Program-made: the position numbers and the translations under genes
Part shown: one piece after another, positions 63,346-64,000 of the stretch
Position numbering within the stretch: the stretch's first letter is position 1
Layout: each line of letters starts with the position of its first letter
Notes under the pieces: model-generated
Told to the model about the DNA's origin: nothing
Databases searched by the model: none
What the model saw: the letters and a program-made list of their open reading frames with translations, nothing else
NCBI GenBank assembly: GCA_030998225.1
Contig: JAPYXD010000741.1
Coordinates: forward strand, 2,294,001-2,358,000
Length of the DNA: 64,000 nucleotides
Source: Diplolepis rosae
Taxonomy: Eukaryota > Arthropoda > Insecta > Hymenoptera > Diplolepididae
Reading direction: 5' to 3'

Positions 63346-64000
63346 TCTGTAGTTAATTAACAAAAAAAAATTATAAAAATATTTATCTGAAACCTAACGT
63401 AATAAGCTAAAAATGAAACAAACCCGAAATCGATTTGATTATTTCAACCGGAGATAATGAATTTCAAGCACAAGAGTCTTTAGCATTTTGTTCAATTTTA
63501 TCAAAAGTTTAAATCAATATATCTCAAAAAAAAGTTTTCTGTCGAAAATTCTGATATACGTGTCGATTAAATTAATGAAAAGATGCCACAAAATAAAATT
63601 TAAGACTTTTAAAAATGTGAACAACCCTTTTTTTTGAAATCCGTACGATTTGCAAAGGAATGTCCCATATAAGTTACAATAAAAGTTTATGTAATATTTT
63701 TTTTTTTTAAAGTTCTCATTTCATAATTAGTTTATACATGCTTGTTCTGCAATATCCATTTGACAGAATAGAGTAATAAAGTTTCGTTGTTCTTATTTCC
63801 AAATTACTTTACAGGCATTTATTCTTATTATAGCTACTTTTCTTTTGAAAAAAAGTATTCCAGCACATTATCCTTCAAAAATTTTCGCCAATAACAGAGT
63901 AAATAACGAATTACCAGTTTTACTGCCGATTTACCGAATTACGGTAAGAAATTACCAGTGACCAAAAAATGGCGGTATCGGCACATCACTAGTCCAGAAT
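63346..64000. other. AT-rich end of window
   Basis: No gene seen. The last 100 bases carry 'gaattacggtaagaaattaccagtgacc', similar in flavour to the TAATTACC motifs at 13310-13440 and 46489. Confidence 0.4.

Noticed and set aside
1..64000. Bacterial-style operon, phage, restriction or toxin systems
   Set aside because: Introns, retroelements, mariners and composition indicate insect chromosomal DNA; no such genes are present.

Overview
The window looks like gene-poor, repeat-rich insect DNA: very AT-rich background, spliced genes, R1-clade LINEs, many mariner/Tc1 relics and Ty3/Gypsy elements with insect-type primer sites. A hymenopteran host is possible, but that is inference. Only one host gene is visible, a PLPP6-like lipid phosphatase at 47.2-48.4 kb on the minus strand. 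Almost everything else is mobile DNA in various stages of decay.

Layout. 1-8.7 kb: decayed Gypsy element 'A' on the minus strand (gag, protease/RT, RNase H, an unusually long linker with two AT-hooks, integrase, tRNA-Gly primer site, 5' LTR). At the window edge lies a small ORF that resembles a dsRNA-binding domain joined to a CCHC knuckle. 8.7-11.5 kb: an internally deleted mariner with a 2-kb fold-back palindrome against it. 12-20.9 kb: R1 LINE tails, a 1.9-kb solo LTR with a 4-bp target duplication, and three mariner relics. One of these is an in-frame mini-transposase with only the N-terminal DNA-binding region and the C-terminus.

22.6-39.1 kb: a plus-strand Gypsy element 'B' (tRNA-Lys primer site, gag, protease, RT, integrase). 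A second, minus-strand Gypsy element 'C' (24.2-36.5 kb) is inserted in its protease/RT junction. C has a nearly intact pol and long LTRs with tandem CCAAT-box units. Its 3' LTR is interrupted by a 2.56-kb THAP-domain element (8-bp duplication), which contains a 1-kb fold-back Tc1-type element (TA duplication). The nest is four levels deep.

39.5-45 kb: a Tc1 element with a smaller mariner-family element inside it, then a full-length mariner whose two later catalytic aspartates are both asparagine. 45-50 kb: dispersed repeats, the PLPP6-like gene, and a GC-rich LTR-like promoter block. 50-64 kb: a second fold-back element, a Gypsy integrase scrap, the 5' half of an R1 element, two mariner relics, a Gypsy pol end followed by an env-like start, a second copy of the A family, another transposase relic and a 215-bp hairpin element.

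The genes do not form a pathway. The window is best read as layered insertions, whose order can be worked out from target-site duplications and interrupted reading frames. Boundaries marked approximate were judged by eye. Stop codons and frameshifts were read directly from the sequence.
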